Source: Actinomycetota bacterium | Lineage (GTDB): Bacteria; Actinomycetota; Thermoleophilia; Gaiellales; Gaiellaceae | Assembly (NCBI GenBank): GCA_005883355.1 | Contig: VAXG01000002.1 | Coordinates: 1-52,956 of the forward strand | Length of the DNA: 52,956 nt | Reading direction: 5' to 3' | Shown here: positions 23,797 through 31,925 of the stretch, piece by piece | Numbering within the stretch: position 1 is the first letter of the stretch | Layout: the number at the start of each line of letters is the position of its first letter | Notes under the pieces: model-generated | Seen by the model: only the letters and a program-made list of their open reading frames with translations | Told to the model about the DNA's origin: nothing | Database searches by the model: none | Translations under genes and position numbers: made by a program

Positions 23797-26302
23797 TCGC
23801 GGCGGCCTGCTCGCGTGGCAGGCGCCGGGAAACGATCTGCGAGACCCCGTCGGCGCCCATCGTCACGCCGTAGAGGATATCCGCGGCCTCCATCGTCCTC
23901 TTCTGGTGCGTGATGACGATGAACTGCGCGCGATCGGAGTAGCGGCGCAGCAATTCGACGAAGCGTCCGATGTTCGTGTCGTCGAGCGCGGCCTCGACCT
24001 CGTCGAGCAGGTAGAAGGGACACGGCCGCGCGAGGAAGAGCGCGAACAGAAACGAGATCGCGCCGAGAGCCTTCTCGCCGCCCGAGAGCAGTGACAGGCG
24101 CGTCACCTTCTTGCCGGCCGGTCGCAGCTCGACCTCGATGCCGGGATGCTCGTCTTCGTCCTCGGGCTCGGTGAGGCGCAGGCGCCCTTCGCCGCCGGGA
24201 AAAAGCGTCGCAGCGACTTCGGCGAAGTTCTCCTGCACGGACGCGAACGTCTCTGAAAAGCGTTGCTCTACGGTCCGAGTGAGATCGTCGCGCAGCGTCT
24301 CGAGCTCCTTCAGGCTCTCCTCCAGATCGGCGCGCTGCGTCGACAGCTCGACGAGACGCTCCTTCTCCTGGTCGTACTCCTCCTTCGCGAGGGGGTTCAC
24401 CTGGCCGAGCGACTCACGACGCCGCTCGAGCCGCTCGATGCGTTCGGCGAGCTCGTCGCGGTCAGCTCCTTCGGCGGGCTCAGCATCGGCGGCCTCGAGC
24501 CGGCGGCGCGCCTCGTCGGCCTCGGCTTCGATTCGGGCACGCTCGACATCGACTGCGCTCAGCCGCTCGCCTGCCTCGGCCGAGGCACGGCGTGCATCCA
24601 CTTCTTCGGCGCCCAGCCGGCGCAGCTCTGCAGCAAGCGCCCCCGTACGGGAAGCGCCGGCGTCGGCGCGAGCCCGTAGTGGGGCTTCGAGGCGATCGTC
24701 GCCGATTCCGTCGAGCGTCTCCACGAGTTGCGCCGCGAGTCGCGCCAGCGTCACGGTCAGTGGATCGCGCCTCGCCGAGTACGCATCCGCTGGAATCGGA
24801 GTGGCGACTCGCGCCTCGAGCTCGTCCACCTCGGCGGCGAGCGCACGCCGGCGAGCCTCGAGCTCGAGCCAGACGGCTTCGGCCGTCTCGCCGGCGAACC
24901 AGATCTCGCCGCGGTCCGGGTCGTAGCCGAAACCTTCGGGAGTGACGGCCGGAACCTTTGAGTGGAGTAGCTCCTCCTTCGCCACGACTGGCAACTCGCG
25001 GACCAGCTCGCGCGGGTCGCGTGTGAGAACGACGACGCTGCCGAGCCCGCCGGCCCTTGCGCGCTCTGCCAGCGCGAGCGCAGCCCGTGCGTCGGCAGCC
25101 ATGAGCGCAGGTGCGCGATGACCGAGCGCCGCTGCGACCGCCCGCTCGCGTCCCGGCGCAACGTCGAGGAGCGAGAGCGCAAGGCGCTGGCCCTGCTCCG
25201 CAAGCGCACGTGCTGCAGGCGGCAGGCCTTCCCGTTCGGCGAGGGCGCGCTCGAGTGTCTGCAGACGTTCGCGTGCGAGCCTTGCGTGCTCCTTGAGCGT
25301 TTCGCGCTCCGCGCGCACGCGGCTGTCGAGGACGCGCCGTGGCTGCGAGAGCTCGGCACGCAACCGTTCGAGCAGCGACTCCGCACTCTCACGCCGAAGC
25401 TCGAGTCGTTCGCGCGCGCTGCGCAGGCGGTAGAGCGTCGCCGTCGCCTCCTCGCGCCGGCCGGCTGCGTCTGCAAGTTCCTCTTCCGCGCGGCGGCGTT
25501 CCTCGAGCAGCGAGTCGAGCCGCTCGTCGGCATGCTTGCGGGCAAGCACGGCCGCGGTGCGCCGCCCCTCGCCGTTCTCGAGCCGCTCCTGCAAGGCGGC
25601 CAGGTCGAGTTCTGCGACGCGCGCCCGCAGCGACGCGAGCTCGCCGAGGAGCTTCTGAGCCCGCTCGGCGGCGGTGGCCTGGAGCGCCAGGGGGCGCAAC
25701 CGCTTCTTGACCTCAGCCTCGACGTCACGCGCGCGCTCGACCTGGATCGCAACGCGCGCGAGCTTGAGCTCGGCTCGATGCTTGCGGCGTTTGAAGCGGC
25801 CGAGCCCGGCGGCTTCCTCCAGCAGCTCGCGCCGCTCCTCGGGCTTCGAGCCGAGGATCTCCTCCACTCGGCCCTGGCCAATGATCGAGTGCATGCCGCC
25901 GCCGAGCCCGAGGTCGGCGAGCAGCTCGACGAGATCGATGCGCCGCACTGCCGTGCGGTTGAGCAGGTACTGCCCCTCGCCGCCGCGGTGCAGCCGTCGC
26001 GCGACCGACAGCTCGGAGTACGGCAGCGGCCCGTCGCCGTCGGGATTGTCGAAGAGCAGCTCGACCTCGCAGAAGTCCTCGGGCGAACGGCCGCCGCCGC
26101 CCGCAAAGAGAACGTCGTCCGGCTTCTCGGCCCGAAGCTCCGACGGAGCCATCGACCCGGCCGCCCAGACGATCGCGTCGGAGACGTTCGACTTCCCAGA
26201 GCCGTTCGGCCCGACGACCACGGCGACGCCCGGCTCGAGTCGAATCTCGACCGGTTCAGGGAACGACTTGAAGCCGCGCAGCTTGATGGCGCGTAGGTTC
26301 AC
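23786..26302 (-). CDS. smc: SMC condensin ATPase, unusually short
   Basis: 838 residues from GTG 26302, where MNLRAIKLRGFKSF begins; the open frame further upstream crosses repeat DNA and is not coding. Head motifs are complete: Walker A GPNGSGKS (31-38), signature LSLLSGGEKALGA (736-748), Walker B FYLLDEVEAALD (763-774). Two coiled-coil arms flank a compact hinge (about 360-485, with APGRERAVAAALGHRAPAL). Bacterial SMCs are normally ~1150-1190 residues, so each arm is shortened to roughly 190 residues. SMC with ScpAB compacts and segregates chromosomes. TAGTTT ten bases upstream of the GTG could be a -10 for a near-leaderless transcript. Confidence 0.94.
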   Translation of the reverse strand: MNLRAIKLRGFKSFPEPVEIRLEPGVAVVVGPNGSGKSNVSDAIVWAAGSMAPSELRAEKPDDVLFAGGGGRSPEDFCEVELLFDNPDGDGPLPYSELSVARRLHRGGEGQYLLNRTAVRRIDLVELLADLGLGGGMHSIIGQGRVEEILGSKPEERRELLEEAAGLGRFKRRKHRAELKLARVAIQVERARDVEAEVKKRLRPLALQATAAERAQKLLGELASLRARVAELDLAALQERLENGEGRRTAAVLARKHADERLDSLLEERRRAEEELADAAGRREEATATLYRLRSARERLELRRESAESLLERLRAELSQPRRVLDSRVRAERETLKEHARLARERLQTLERALAEREGLPPAARALAEQGQRLALSLLDVAPGRERAVAAALGHRAPALMAADARAALALAERARAGGLGSVVVLTRDPRELVRELPVVAKEELLHSKVPAVTPEGFGYDPDRGEIWFAGETAEAVWLELEARRRALAAEVDELEARVATPIPADAYSARRDPLTVTLARLAAQLVETLDGIGDDRLEAPLRARADAGASRTGALAAELRRLGAEEVDARRASAEAGERLSAVDVERARIEAEADEARRRLEAADAEPAEGADRDELAERIERLERRRESLGQVNPLAKEEYDQEKERLVELSTQRADLEESLKELETLRDDLTRTVEQRFSETFASVQENFAEVAATLFPGGEGRLRLTEPEDEDEHPGIEVELRPAGKKVTRLSLLSGGEKALGAISFLFALFLARPCPFYLLDEVEAALDDTNIGRFVELLRRYSDRAQFIVITHQKRTMEAADILYGVTMGADGVSQIVSRRLPREQAAAIAS

Positions 26303-26345
26303 GCAGGAGGGAAAACTACCCGGCGGCGCGGACGCCGCCTGCGGG

Positions 26346-26421
26346 CCGTCCGAAAGCTCCGCTTTCGGACGGGTTGGGTACGGCGCTTCGCGCTGAACGT
26401 GCGCGGGCAGAGCCCGCGCAC
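26346..26421. repeat. paired-hairpin element, copy A
   Basis: Two perfect hairpins: 26346-26372 (12-bp stem, CCGTCC-GAAAGC arm, loop TCC) and 26399-26421 (GTGCGCGGGC arm, loop AGA), joined by a 26-base linker. Read on the minus strand it matches copies B and C. It lies upstream of smc in the 407 bases (26303-26709) that hold no gene; the rest of that stretch is the left inverted-repeat arm and copy B. Confidence 0.85.
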
Positions 26422-26452
26422 TCCTGCCGCGTCTACGGTTCGCGATCGTCCT

Positions 26453-26544
26453 CAACCGTCCGGGCACGGGCGCTGACGCGGCCGCGCCCGCATCAGTACG
26501 CCTGCGGCTAAGCCCGGCTCCGCCTGGTCTTAGCCTGCGGCCTT
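26453..26544. repeat. 92-bp inverted repeat, left arm
   Basis: Its reverse complement matches 26939-27030 at 91 of 92 positions; the single difference is near the inner end. It contains smaller dyads of its own (GGCTAAG...CTTAGCC and CGGGCGC...GCGCCCG). The arms are 394 bases apart and enclose paired-hairpin copy B and a DUF1059 gene. Confidence 0.9.
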
Positions 26545-26628
26545 AGGTCGAGTGCGGGTCGTGAGCCTTAGACCCCTCGTGCTGCGTCACACGGTTGACA
26601 TTCAATCGCTAACCGTGGCCCAAAAGAA

Positions 26629-26710
26629 GTGCGCGGGCTTGGCCCGCGCACTTTCACCCGCGTAGCGGGCGTACCCAACCACCGCGCGAAAGCGGCAGCT
26701 TTCGCGCGGT
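26629..26710. repeat. paired-hairpin element, copy B
   Basis: Hairpins at 26629-26651 (GTGCGCGGGC arm, loop TTG) and 26681-26710 (13-bp perfect stem, ACCGCGC-GAAAGC arm, loop GGCA), with a small CCCGC-GTA-GCGGG dyad in the linker. Base 26710 is also the last base of the DUF1059 stop codon, so on the minus strand the element begins exactly at the gene end and could act as its terminator. Confidence 0.85.
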
Positions 26711-26868
26711 TACGCGTCGTGCGCCATCTCCATGATCTTGTCGCGCGTCATGGTTCCCACCATGTCCGGGTGGTCACTCTGGACATGCGCCTCGACGTTG
26801 GTGACGAGCTCGTCGTCGGTCTCCCCGCGAACGGTAACGCCGCAGGGGCAATCGACTGCCTTGGCCAT
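26710..26868 (-). CDS. DUF1059-family small protein
   Basis: 52 residues from ATG with a strong GGGAGG ribosome site (26873-26878). The sequence has the DUF1059 pattern: MAKAVDCPCGVTVRGETDDE, then LVTNVEAHVQSDHPDM and a final RDKIMEMAHDA. The CPCG pair and the late His residues (VQSDH, MAHDA) could bind a metal. Function unknown. It is the only gene within the repeat cassette between smc and rnc, and it is bracketed by the 92-bp inverted arms. Confidence 0.82.
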   Translation of the reverse strand: MAKAVDCPCGVTVRGETDDELVTNVEAHVQSDHPDMVGTMTRDKIMEMAHDA

Positions 26869-26938
26869 GATCCTCCCTTCGGTCCGGACAGAGTCTATGG
26901 GGCTGGCAAGTTCAAACCCTCATCCTGCGCTTCACCAA

Positions 26939-27030
26939 AAGGCCGGAGGCTAAGACCAGGCGGAGCCGGGCTTAGCCGCAGGCGTACTGATGCGGGCGCG
27001 GCCGCGTCAGCGCCCGTGCCCGGACGGTTG
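26939..27030. repeat. 92-bp inverted repeat, right arm
   Basis: Partner of 26453-26544 with 91/92 identity in inverted orientation. In both arms the next paired-hairpin element begins about 32 bases outside the arm, so the inverted symmetry extends over roughly 200 bases per side with lower similarity in the spacer. The 240 bases between the DUF1059 start and the rnc stop hold no gene. Confidence 0.9.
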
Positions 27031-27061
27031 ACGACAATCGCCGGCGATAACCCAAACTGGA

Positions 27062-27143
27062 GTGCGCGGGCTCTGCCCGCGCACGTTCCCCCGGCGAAGC
27101 GGGCGTTTCTAATCCCCGGGCGAAAGCGCAGCTTTCGCCCGGG
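27062..27143. repeat. paired-hairpin element, copy C, overlapping the rnc 3' end
   Basis: Hairpins at 27062-27084 (GTGCGCGGGC arm, loop TCT) and 27115-27143 (13-bp perfect stem, CCCGGGC-GAAAGC arm, loop GCA). The second hairpin lies inside the rnc reading frame and encodes its last residues; the first follows the stop and may act as a terminator for rnc. Confidence 0.85.
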
Positions 27144-27786
27144 ACCTGAGCTTCGCCAGGGCCTCTTTGGCAGCCTCTTGCTCGGCGGCCTTCTTCGACT
27201 CGCCGTTGCCGACTCCGAACTGCTCCCCATCGATGACCGCTGCAGAGGTGAAGCGCCTGTCGTGCGGCGGCCCCTCGACCTCGAGCACGGAGTAGTTCAC
27301 CGACTGGCCCCGTCGCGCCAGTGTCTCCTGGAGCTCGGTCTTGTAGTCGACGTGGCTGTTCAACGCGTAGTCGATGCGGCTCGAGAAGGCCTGGACGATC
27401 GGCTGCTCGATCTTCTCGAAGCCATGTTCGAGAAACAGCGCGGCCAACGCTGCTTCGAGCAGGGCAGCAAGGACGTTGCGGTTCCGCGACAGACGGCCGA
27501 GCTCGTCTGCGGGAATGTCGACGCCGCGTTCGGCCAGCTCCTTTCCCAGCTCGAGCTGACGGGAGACGACGGCGCAGCTCGCCCTCGACACGACGTGCGA
27601 GCGGATCTTCGCGAGCCGGCCCTCCGAGAAGTCGGGATAGCGCTCGTAGAGCTCGCGCGCCATCGCGAGCTCCAGGACGCTGTCGCCGAGGAACTCGAGA
27701 CGCTCGTAGGAGTCGGCGCGCTCGTTCGCCCACGACGCGTGCGTGTAGACCTGCTCGGCTCGAGCCGCCGGCAGCCCTTCGATCAG
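27109..27786 (-). CDS. rnc: ribonuclease III (start uncertain, no ATG/GTG/TTG)
   Basis: Cuts double-stranded RNA, including rRNA precursors. The catalytic signature SYERLEFLGDSVLELAMARE is in frame, and upstream of it EQVYTHASWANERAD matches the family N-terminus. The first ATG (27663) lies after this essential motif, and no ATG, GTG or TTG occurs in frame between the motif and an upstream TGA inside acpP. CTG at 27786 gives 225 residues, a normal length, and is offered as the best guess. C-terminal dsRNA-binding domain: DYKTELQETLARRGQSVNY, FGVGNGESKKAAEQEAAKEA. The last codons are formed by a repeat hairpin. Confidence 0.88.
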   Translation of the reverse strand: MIEGLPAARAEQVYTHASWANERADSYERLEFLGDSVLELAMARELYERYPDFSEGRLAKIRSHVVSRASCAVVSRQLELGKELAERGVDIPADELGRLSRNRNVLAALLEAALAALFLEHGFEKIEQPIVQAFSSRIDYALNSHVDYKTELQETLARRGQSVNYSVLEVEGPPHDRRFTSAAVIDGEQFGVGNGESKKAAEQEAAKEALAKLRSRAKAALSPGD

Positions 27787-27820
27787 CTTTCGGAGCGGGG
27801 CAACGTCCCCCGTCGCGGTG

Positions 27821-28066
27821 CTACTGGTGCGACGAGACGTAGTCGACGGCCTGGCCCACGGTCTGGATCTTCTGGGCGTCCTCGTCGGAGATCTTGATTC
27901 CGAACTGATCCTCGAGCTCCATGATCAGCTCCACGAGGTCGAGCGAGTCCGCGTCGAGATCCTCCTGGAAGGAGGCCTCTTCGGTGATATCGCCTTCCTC
28001 GACGCCGAGTTGCTCGGTCAGAACTTCCTTGACTCGCTCGAAGACTTCCTCGCGCGACGCTGCCAT
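27821..28066 (-). CDS. acpP: acyl carrier protein
   Basis: 81 residues. Carries growing fatty acids on a phosphopantetheine arm attached to the Ser of [20 protein letters not shown]. The protein is acidic with the usual four-helix pattern ([20 protein letters not shown] at the start, [14 protein letters not shown] at the end). One base separates its start from the plsX stop, so it is in the plsX operon; rnc follows. Confidence 0.97.
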   Translation of the reverse strand: MAASREEVFERVKEVLTEQLGVEEGDITEEASFQEDLDADSLDLVELIMELEDQFGIKISDEDAQKIQTVGQAVDYVSSHQ

Positions 28067-28067
28067 G

Positions 28068-29075
28068 TCACCTCACGTTGGGGGTCGGGGTCGTTGAGGG
28101 GCGAGATGCTAACACGCTCTCGCCCAGATTCTGCGTCAGCCTGCCGACGACATCCTTCTCGACGCCCCGGGCGGCGAGGCGGATCGCGTTCGCGATGGCG
28201 CGCCGGGAGGAGTTCCCGTGTGCGATGACGGCCAGGCCCCGGAGGCCGAGCAGGTACGCCCCGCCGTAGGTGTCCGGGTCGAGCCGGTCGCGCAGCCGTC
28301 GTGCGGCCGGCCTGATCAGGAGGCCGCCGAGCTTCCCGGCCACGGTTGCCGTGATCTCCCCGCGGAGGGCCTCGAGCAGCTCTCTGATCGTGCCCTCGGT
28401 CACCTTGAGAGCGACGTTTCCGGTGAACCCGTCGCTGACGACGACGTCGGCCGCACCGCTGAGCAGGTCGCGTCCCTCGGCGTTGCCGGCGAAGTTGAGA
28501 TCAGTGGAGCCGGCGAGGAGCTGGTGCGCCTCGAGCGTCAGCTGGTTCCCCTTCTCCGGCTCCTCGCCGATCGAGAGCAAGCGGATCTCGGGATTGGCGA
28601 CGCCGAGGATCTCCTCCGCAAAGACGGTGCCCATGTGTGCGAACTGGACGAGGTCCTCGGGCCGCGCCTCGGCATTGGCGCCGGAGTCGAGGAGGACCGA
28701 GGGCCCGCGGCGGGCCGGAATCGTCACGGCGATGGCGGGCCTGCGAACGCCCGGGATCCGACGGATCTCCAGCAGGCAGGCGGCGAGCATCGCACCCGTG
28801 TTGCCTGCCGAGACGACAGCACCGGCCTTCCCCTCCCGGACGGCGCGGCACGCGATGACGAGAGAGCTGTTCGGCTTCCCGCGGACGGCATCGGTGGGCT
28901 TCTCGTCCATCGCGATCACGTCCGGCGCCTCGATCAGCTCGAGGCCGCGAGTGTCGAGACCTTCCGGACCGACGATGACGGGCTGGAGCGTGTCGGAGGC
29001 GGCGTCTACGGCGCCCGCAACGATCTCGTCGGACCCGCGGTCGCCCCCCATGGCGTCCACCGCCACGCGGATCAT
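28068..29075 (-). CDS. plsX: phosphate acyltransferase PlsX
   Basis: 335 residues. Converts acyl-ACP to acyl-phosphate, the first step of phospholipid synthesis by the PlsX/PlsY route. Motifs: [114 protein letters not shown] and the late [18 protein letters not shown]. Length is typical. Between rpmF and acpP in the classic order. Confidence 0.96.
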   Translation of the reverse strand: MIRVAVDAMGGDRGSDEIVAGAVDAASDTLQPVIVGPEGLDTRGLELIEAPDVIAMDEKPTDAVRGKPNSSLVIACRAVREGKAGAVVSAGNTGAMLAACLLEIRRIPGVRRPAIAVTIPARRGPSVLLDSGANAEARPEDLVQFAHMGTVFAEEILGVANPEIRLLSIGEEPEKGNQLTLEAHQLLAGSTDLNFAGNAEGRDLLSGAADVVVSDGFTGNVALKVTEGTIRELLEALRGEITATVAGKLGGLLIRPAARRLRDRLDPDTYGGAYLLGLRGLAVIAHGNSSRRAIANAIRLAARGVEKDVVGRLTQNLGESVLASRPSTTPTPNVR

Positions 29076-29079
29076 GGGC

Positions 29080-29268
29080 CTACGGCGTTGGGTTACGAAG
29101 CGGCTCGACGTCGCGGCCGCGATAGGTGTGGCACGTCGGGCAGACCCGGTGCGGTCGCTTGGGCCGGCCGCACTGCGGGCAGATGTTCAGCCGCGGCGAC
29201 TCGATCTTGTGCTGCGCGCGGCGCTTGTCGCGGCGGGCCTTGGAGGTTTTTTTCTTGGGGACGGCCAT
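29080..29268 (-). CDS. rpmF: 50S ribosomal protein L32 (zinc-ribbon form)
   Basis: 62 residues from the ATG ending at 29268; the longer open frame upstream is not homologous. MAVPKKKTSKARRDKRRAQH is the L32 N-terminus, and Cys30, Cys33, Cys43 and Cys46 (CPQC...CPTC) form the zinc ribbon, so this is the C-plus form. plsX begins five bases after its stop. Confidence 0.96.
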   Translation of the reverse strand: MAVPKKKTSKARRDKRRAQHKIESPRLNICPQCGRPKRPHRVCPTCHTYRGRDVEPLRNPTP

Positions 29269-29354
29269 GGGACGGCGCAGTCTAGCTGGCACTGTCGCGT
29301 ACCGGTGGGCCGCTAGGCTCGGGAAGGGGTGGACGAACGACGCGGGAGGATCAG

Positions 29355-30332
29355 GTGAAGAGCAGAACCCTCGGCAGCGAAGGTCTCGAGGTCTCGGAGC
29401 AAGGCCTCGGTTGCATGGGGATGTCGGCCTGGTACGGGCCGACCAACGAAGCGGAATCGATCGCGACCATTCACAGGGCCCTCGAGCTCGGGATCTCGTT
29501 TCTCGACACGGCGGACGTCTACGGACAGGGCGCGAACGAGGAACTGGTCGGCCGGGCGATCGCCGGCAGGCGCGACGAGGTGGTCCTCGCAACGAAATTC
29601 GGCAACAGGTGGTTCGACGACGGCAGGCGAACGATCGACGGCTCGCCCGATTACGTGCGGGAAGCGATCGACGCCTCGCTCCGCCGGCTGAACGTGGACT
29701 ACGTCGACCTCTACTACCAACACCGGGTCGACGCCGACACGCCGATCGAAGAGACGGTGGGCGCGCTCGCCGAGTTCGTGCACGCAGGCAAGGTCAAGCA
29801 CATCGGGCTGTCGGAGGCCGGGCCCGAGACAATTCGGCGCGCGCACGCGGTCCACCCGATCACCGCGTTGCAATCGGAATGGTCCCTCTGGACGCGGGAC
29901 CCGGAGTCCGCCGTGCTGCCGACGGTGCGCGAGCTCGGGATCGGCTTCGTCGCCTACAGCCCGCTCGGCCGCGGCTTTCTCGCCGGACGCTTCTCATCTC
30001 CCGACGAGTTGACGGAGGACGACTTCAGGCGAAACCACCCCCGAATGCAAGGGGAGAACTTCGAGCGGAACCGGCAGCTGGCTGAACGGGTCCAGGAGTT
30101 GGCGGCCGAGAAAGCCTGTACTCCGGCGCAGCTCGCGCTCGCGTGGGTCCTTTCCCGCGGCGACGACGTCGTGCCGATTCCCGGGACGAAGAGACGCACC
30201 TACCTGGAGCAGAACGCCGCAGCCTCGGACCTCGAGCTGACGAACGCCGAGCTCGAACGGCTGGACGAGGCCTTCCCTCCGGGAGCAGCCGCGGGCGACC
30301 GCTACGCGGACATGTCGTCGATCGGCCGCTGA
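29355..30332 (+). CDS. aldo/keto reductase
   Basis: 325 residues from GTG with a GGGAGGA ribosome site. An NADPH-dependent (alpha/beta)8 barrel that reduces aldehydes or ketones. Motifs: [36 protein letters not shown] (catalytic Asp and Tyr), [11 protein letters not shown] (Lys), [13 protein letters not shown] (His), [20 protein letters not shown], and the cofactor-binding [13 protein letters not shown] near the end. It resembles the AKR13/YajO-like group. It is inserted on the opposite strand between yceD and rpmF, so it probably arrived as a separate unit. Confidence 0.92.
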   Translation: MKSRTLGSEGLEVSEQGLGCMGMSAWYGPTNEAESIATIHRALELGISFLDTADVYGQGANEELVGRAIAGRRDEVVLATKFGNRWFDDGRRTIDGSPDYVREAIDASLRRLNVDYVDLYYQHRVDADTPIEETVGALAEFVHAGKVKHIGLSEAGPETIRRAHAVHPITALQSEWSLWTRDPESAVLPTVRELGIGFVAYSPLGRGFLAGRFSSPDELTEDDFRRNHPRMQGENFERNRQLAERVQELAAEKACTPAQLALAWVLSRGDDVVPIPGTKRRTYLEQNAAASDLELTNAELERLDEAFPPGAAAGDRYADMSSIGR

Positions 30333-30339
30333 CCCGGCG

Positions 30340-30849
30340 TTAAAGCTTCTCGCGCAACGCCTCGAGCGCGGACCAGCGTGAGTCGGACTGCTGGTCCTCA
30401 TGCTCGTGGGGCTCGTCGTTCAGGTTCTTTCCGCACGTCGGGCAGAGACCTGCGCACTCCGCGCGGCACAAGATCTTGTCCGGCAGAGCAAGGGCGACCG
30501 TGTCACGGGACCATGCCGTGAGGTCGAGGTTGTCGTCCGTCAGGTAGGGCGTGCGAAGCTCCTCCTCGCCCTCGGGATTGTTCGCCTGGTACTCGCGCGC
30601 CGAGATCGGCACCTCCAGCACCGCGTCGCCCAGGCACCGGTAGCAAGGACCGTGCAGGCGTGCGGTGAACCCGAGCTCGAGGACCGTGCCGGTGCTCGCC
30701 TTCGTGATCGTGAGCTCGGCGGGCACCTTGTCGGGCACGGGGAGGTAGCGCTCGCCTCCGAGCTCGAACGGCTCCAGCTCGAGCTCGATCTCGTCTCGAT
30801 ACTCCTCGCCCGAACGGAGCTTGATCTGTCGCAAATTGAGACTCCTCAT
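30340..30849 (-). CDS. yceD: DUF177 / YceD family protein
   Basis: 169 residues. YceD is commonly found just upstream of rpmF and is linked to 23S rRNA/50S biogenesis and, in plants, plastid rRNA. Motifs: GTVLELGFTARLHGPCYRCL, VPISAREYQ, and the C-terminal cysteine cluster ILCRAECAGLCPTCGKNLN, followed by ALEALREKL. Here rpmF is separated from it by the aldo/keto reductase gene. Confidence 0.9.
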   Translation of the reverse strand: MRSLNLRQIKLRSGEEYRDEIELELEPFELGGERYLPVPDKVPAELTITKASTGTVLELGFTARLHGPCYRCLGDAVLEVPISAREYQANNPEGEEELRTPYLTDDNLDLTAWSRDTVALALPDKILCRAECAGLCPTCGKNLNDEPHEHEDQQSDSRWSALEALREKL

Positions 30850-30931
30850 GGAGTCCCAGGGTACCGCTCCCCTACGCCGTTTCGGGCACGCCGAGCGCGG
30901 TGATGCAGAAGACTGGCATCAAGATCAAGAC

Positions 30932-30959
30932 GGACGCGCGGGGCGAAGCCCACGCGTCC
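30932..30959 (-). terminator. hairpin downstream of the EamA gene
   Basis: GGACGCG pairs with CGCGTCC, and inside that GGGC pairs with GCCC around a GAA loop (TTC on the minus-strand RNA). A second dyad (GGCGCC...GGCGCC) lies nearer the EamA stop. On the minus strand the sequence after the hairpin is mildly T-rich (GTCTTGATCTTG). The 134-base gap to yceD holds no other feature. Confidence 0.6.
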
Positions 30960-30983
30960 TTTGAGCGGCGCCGCGAGCGGCGC

Positions 30984-31919
30984 CTAGGCCGCCGCTTTCA
31001 GCGGCTCGGAAACCTGCACAACCTGCTGTTTCTTCGGCATGCGCGCGGTCACGATCAGCACGACCGCGACGACGATCGCCGCACCCGCGGCGATCGTCGA
31101 CCAGCTGATCTTCTCGTTGAGGAACACCGTTCCGAGCGCAACCGCAACGACCGGGTTGACGAACGCGTAGGTCGAGACGACCGAGATGCGGACGTTCTTC
31201 AACAGCCACGCGTAGGCGGAGAACGCGATGAGCGAGCCGACGAGCACGAGGTAGACGAACGCGATCACCGGCTTCGTCGAGAACGAGTCGGCGTGGATGC
31301 CCCGGGTCTCGCCCCTGGCGAGCCCTGCGATGCCGAGAAAGGCGCTTGCGGCCAGCATCTGCATCGAAGCCGACAGCAGCGGGCTCTCCGGAAGCGCCGC
31401 ACCCCGGGCGTACAGCGAACCGCCCGCCCACGCCGCAGTCGTGCCGACGAGTGCGAGCATCGCGAGGATGTCGCCGCCGCCCCCGGGACGCACGAGCAGC
31501 GCCACGCCGGCAAAGCCGACGACGAGGCCTGCAATCGCCGTCGACGACAGCCGACGGCCGAAGAACGCGCGATCCATCAGCGCGAACCAGAGCGGGATGA
31601 TCGCCACCATCAGCGCAGCCAGGCCGGACTCGAGCCGCGTCTCGGCCCAGGCGACGCCACCGTTTCCGATCGCAAGTAGGGCCGCGCCCACGATCGCCGC
31701 GGCTCCCCACTGACGGAGCGTCGGACGCGGGCGACCCCGCGAGGCGAAGGCGTAGAGCGCCGTACCGGCAATCAGGAATCGGACCGAGGACATGAGGAGT
31801 GGCGGCATCGTCCGGTCGGTGACCCGGATCGCCAGGTACGTGGAGCCCCAGACGAGGTAGATGGTGCCCAGGGCGAGGGCCACTGCGGCTGGTGAGCGGC
31901 GGGCGAACGCTGCAGTCAC
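30984..31919 (-). CDS. EamA/DMT-family transporter
   Basis: 311 residues from GTG, with ten hydrophobic helices in two EamA halves (for example ALGTIYLVWGSTYLAIRV at the N-terminus, and GSLIAFSAYAWLLKNV then STYAFVNPVVAVALGTVFLN in the second half). Drug/metabolite transporters usually export amino acids, metabolites or drugs; this one is YedA-like in its opening. A short basic C-terminal tail faces the cytoplasm. A 39-codon hydrophobic frame ends 6 bases upstream, and a divergent LysR regulator lies beyond that, which often controls such exporters. Confidence 0.9.
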   Translation of the reverse strand: MTAAFARRSPAAVALALGTIYLVWGSTYLAIRVTDRTMPPLLMSSVRFLIAGTALYAFASRGRPRPTLRQWGAAAIVGAALLAIGNGGVAWAETRLESGLAALMVAIIPLWFALMDRAFFGRRLSSTAIAGLVVGFAGVALLVRPGGGGDILAMLALVGTTAAWAGGSLYARGAALPESPLLSASMQMLAASAFLGIAGLARGETRGIHADSFSTKPVIAFVYLVLVGSLIAFSAYAWLLKNVRISVVSTYAFVNPVVAVALGTVFLNEKISWSTIAAGAAIVVAVVLIVTARMPKKQQVVQVSEPLKAAA

Positions 31920-31925
31920 GAGGGG

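Noticed and set aside
26303-26467. N-terminal extension of smc by 55 residues
   Set aside because: It would translate the repeat hairpin copy A and lacks SMC similarity; MNLRAIKLRGFKSF is the natural start.
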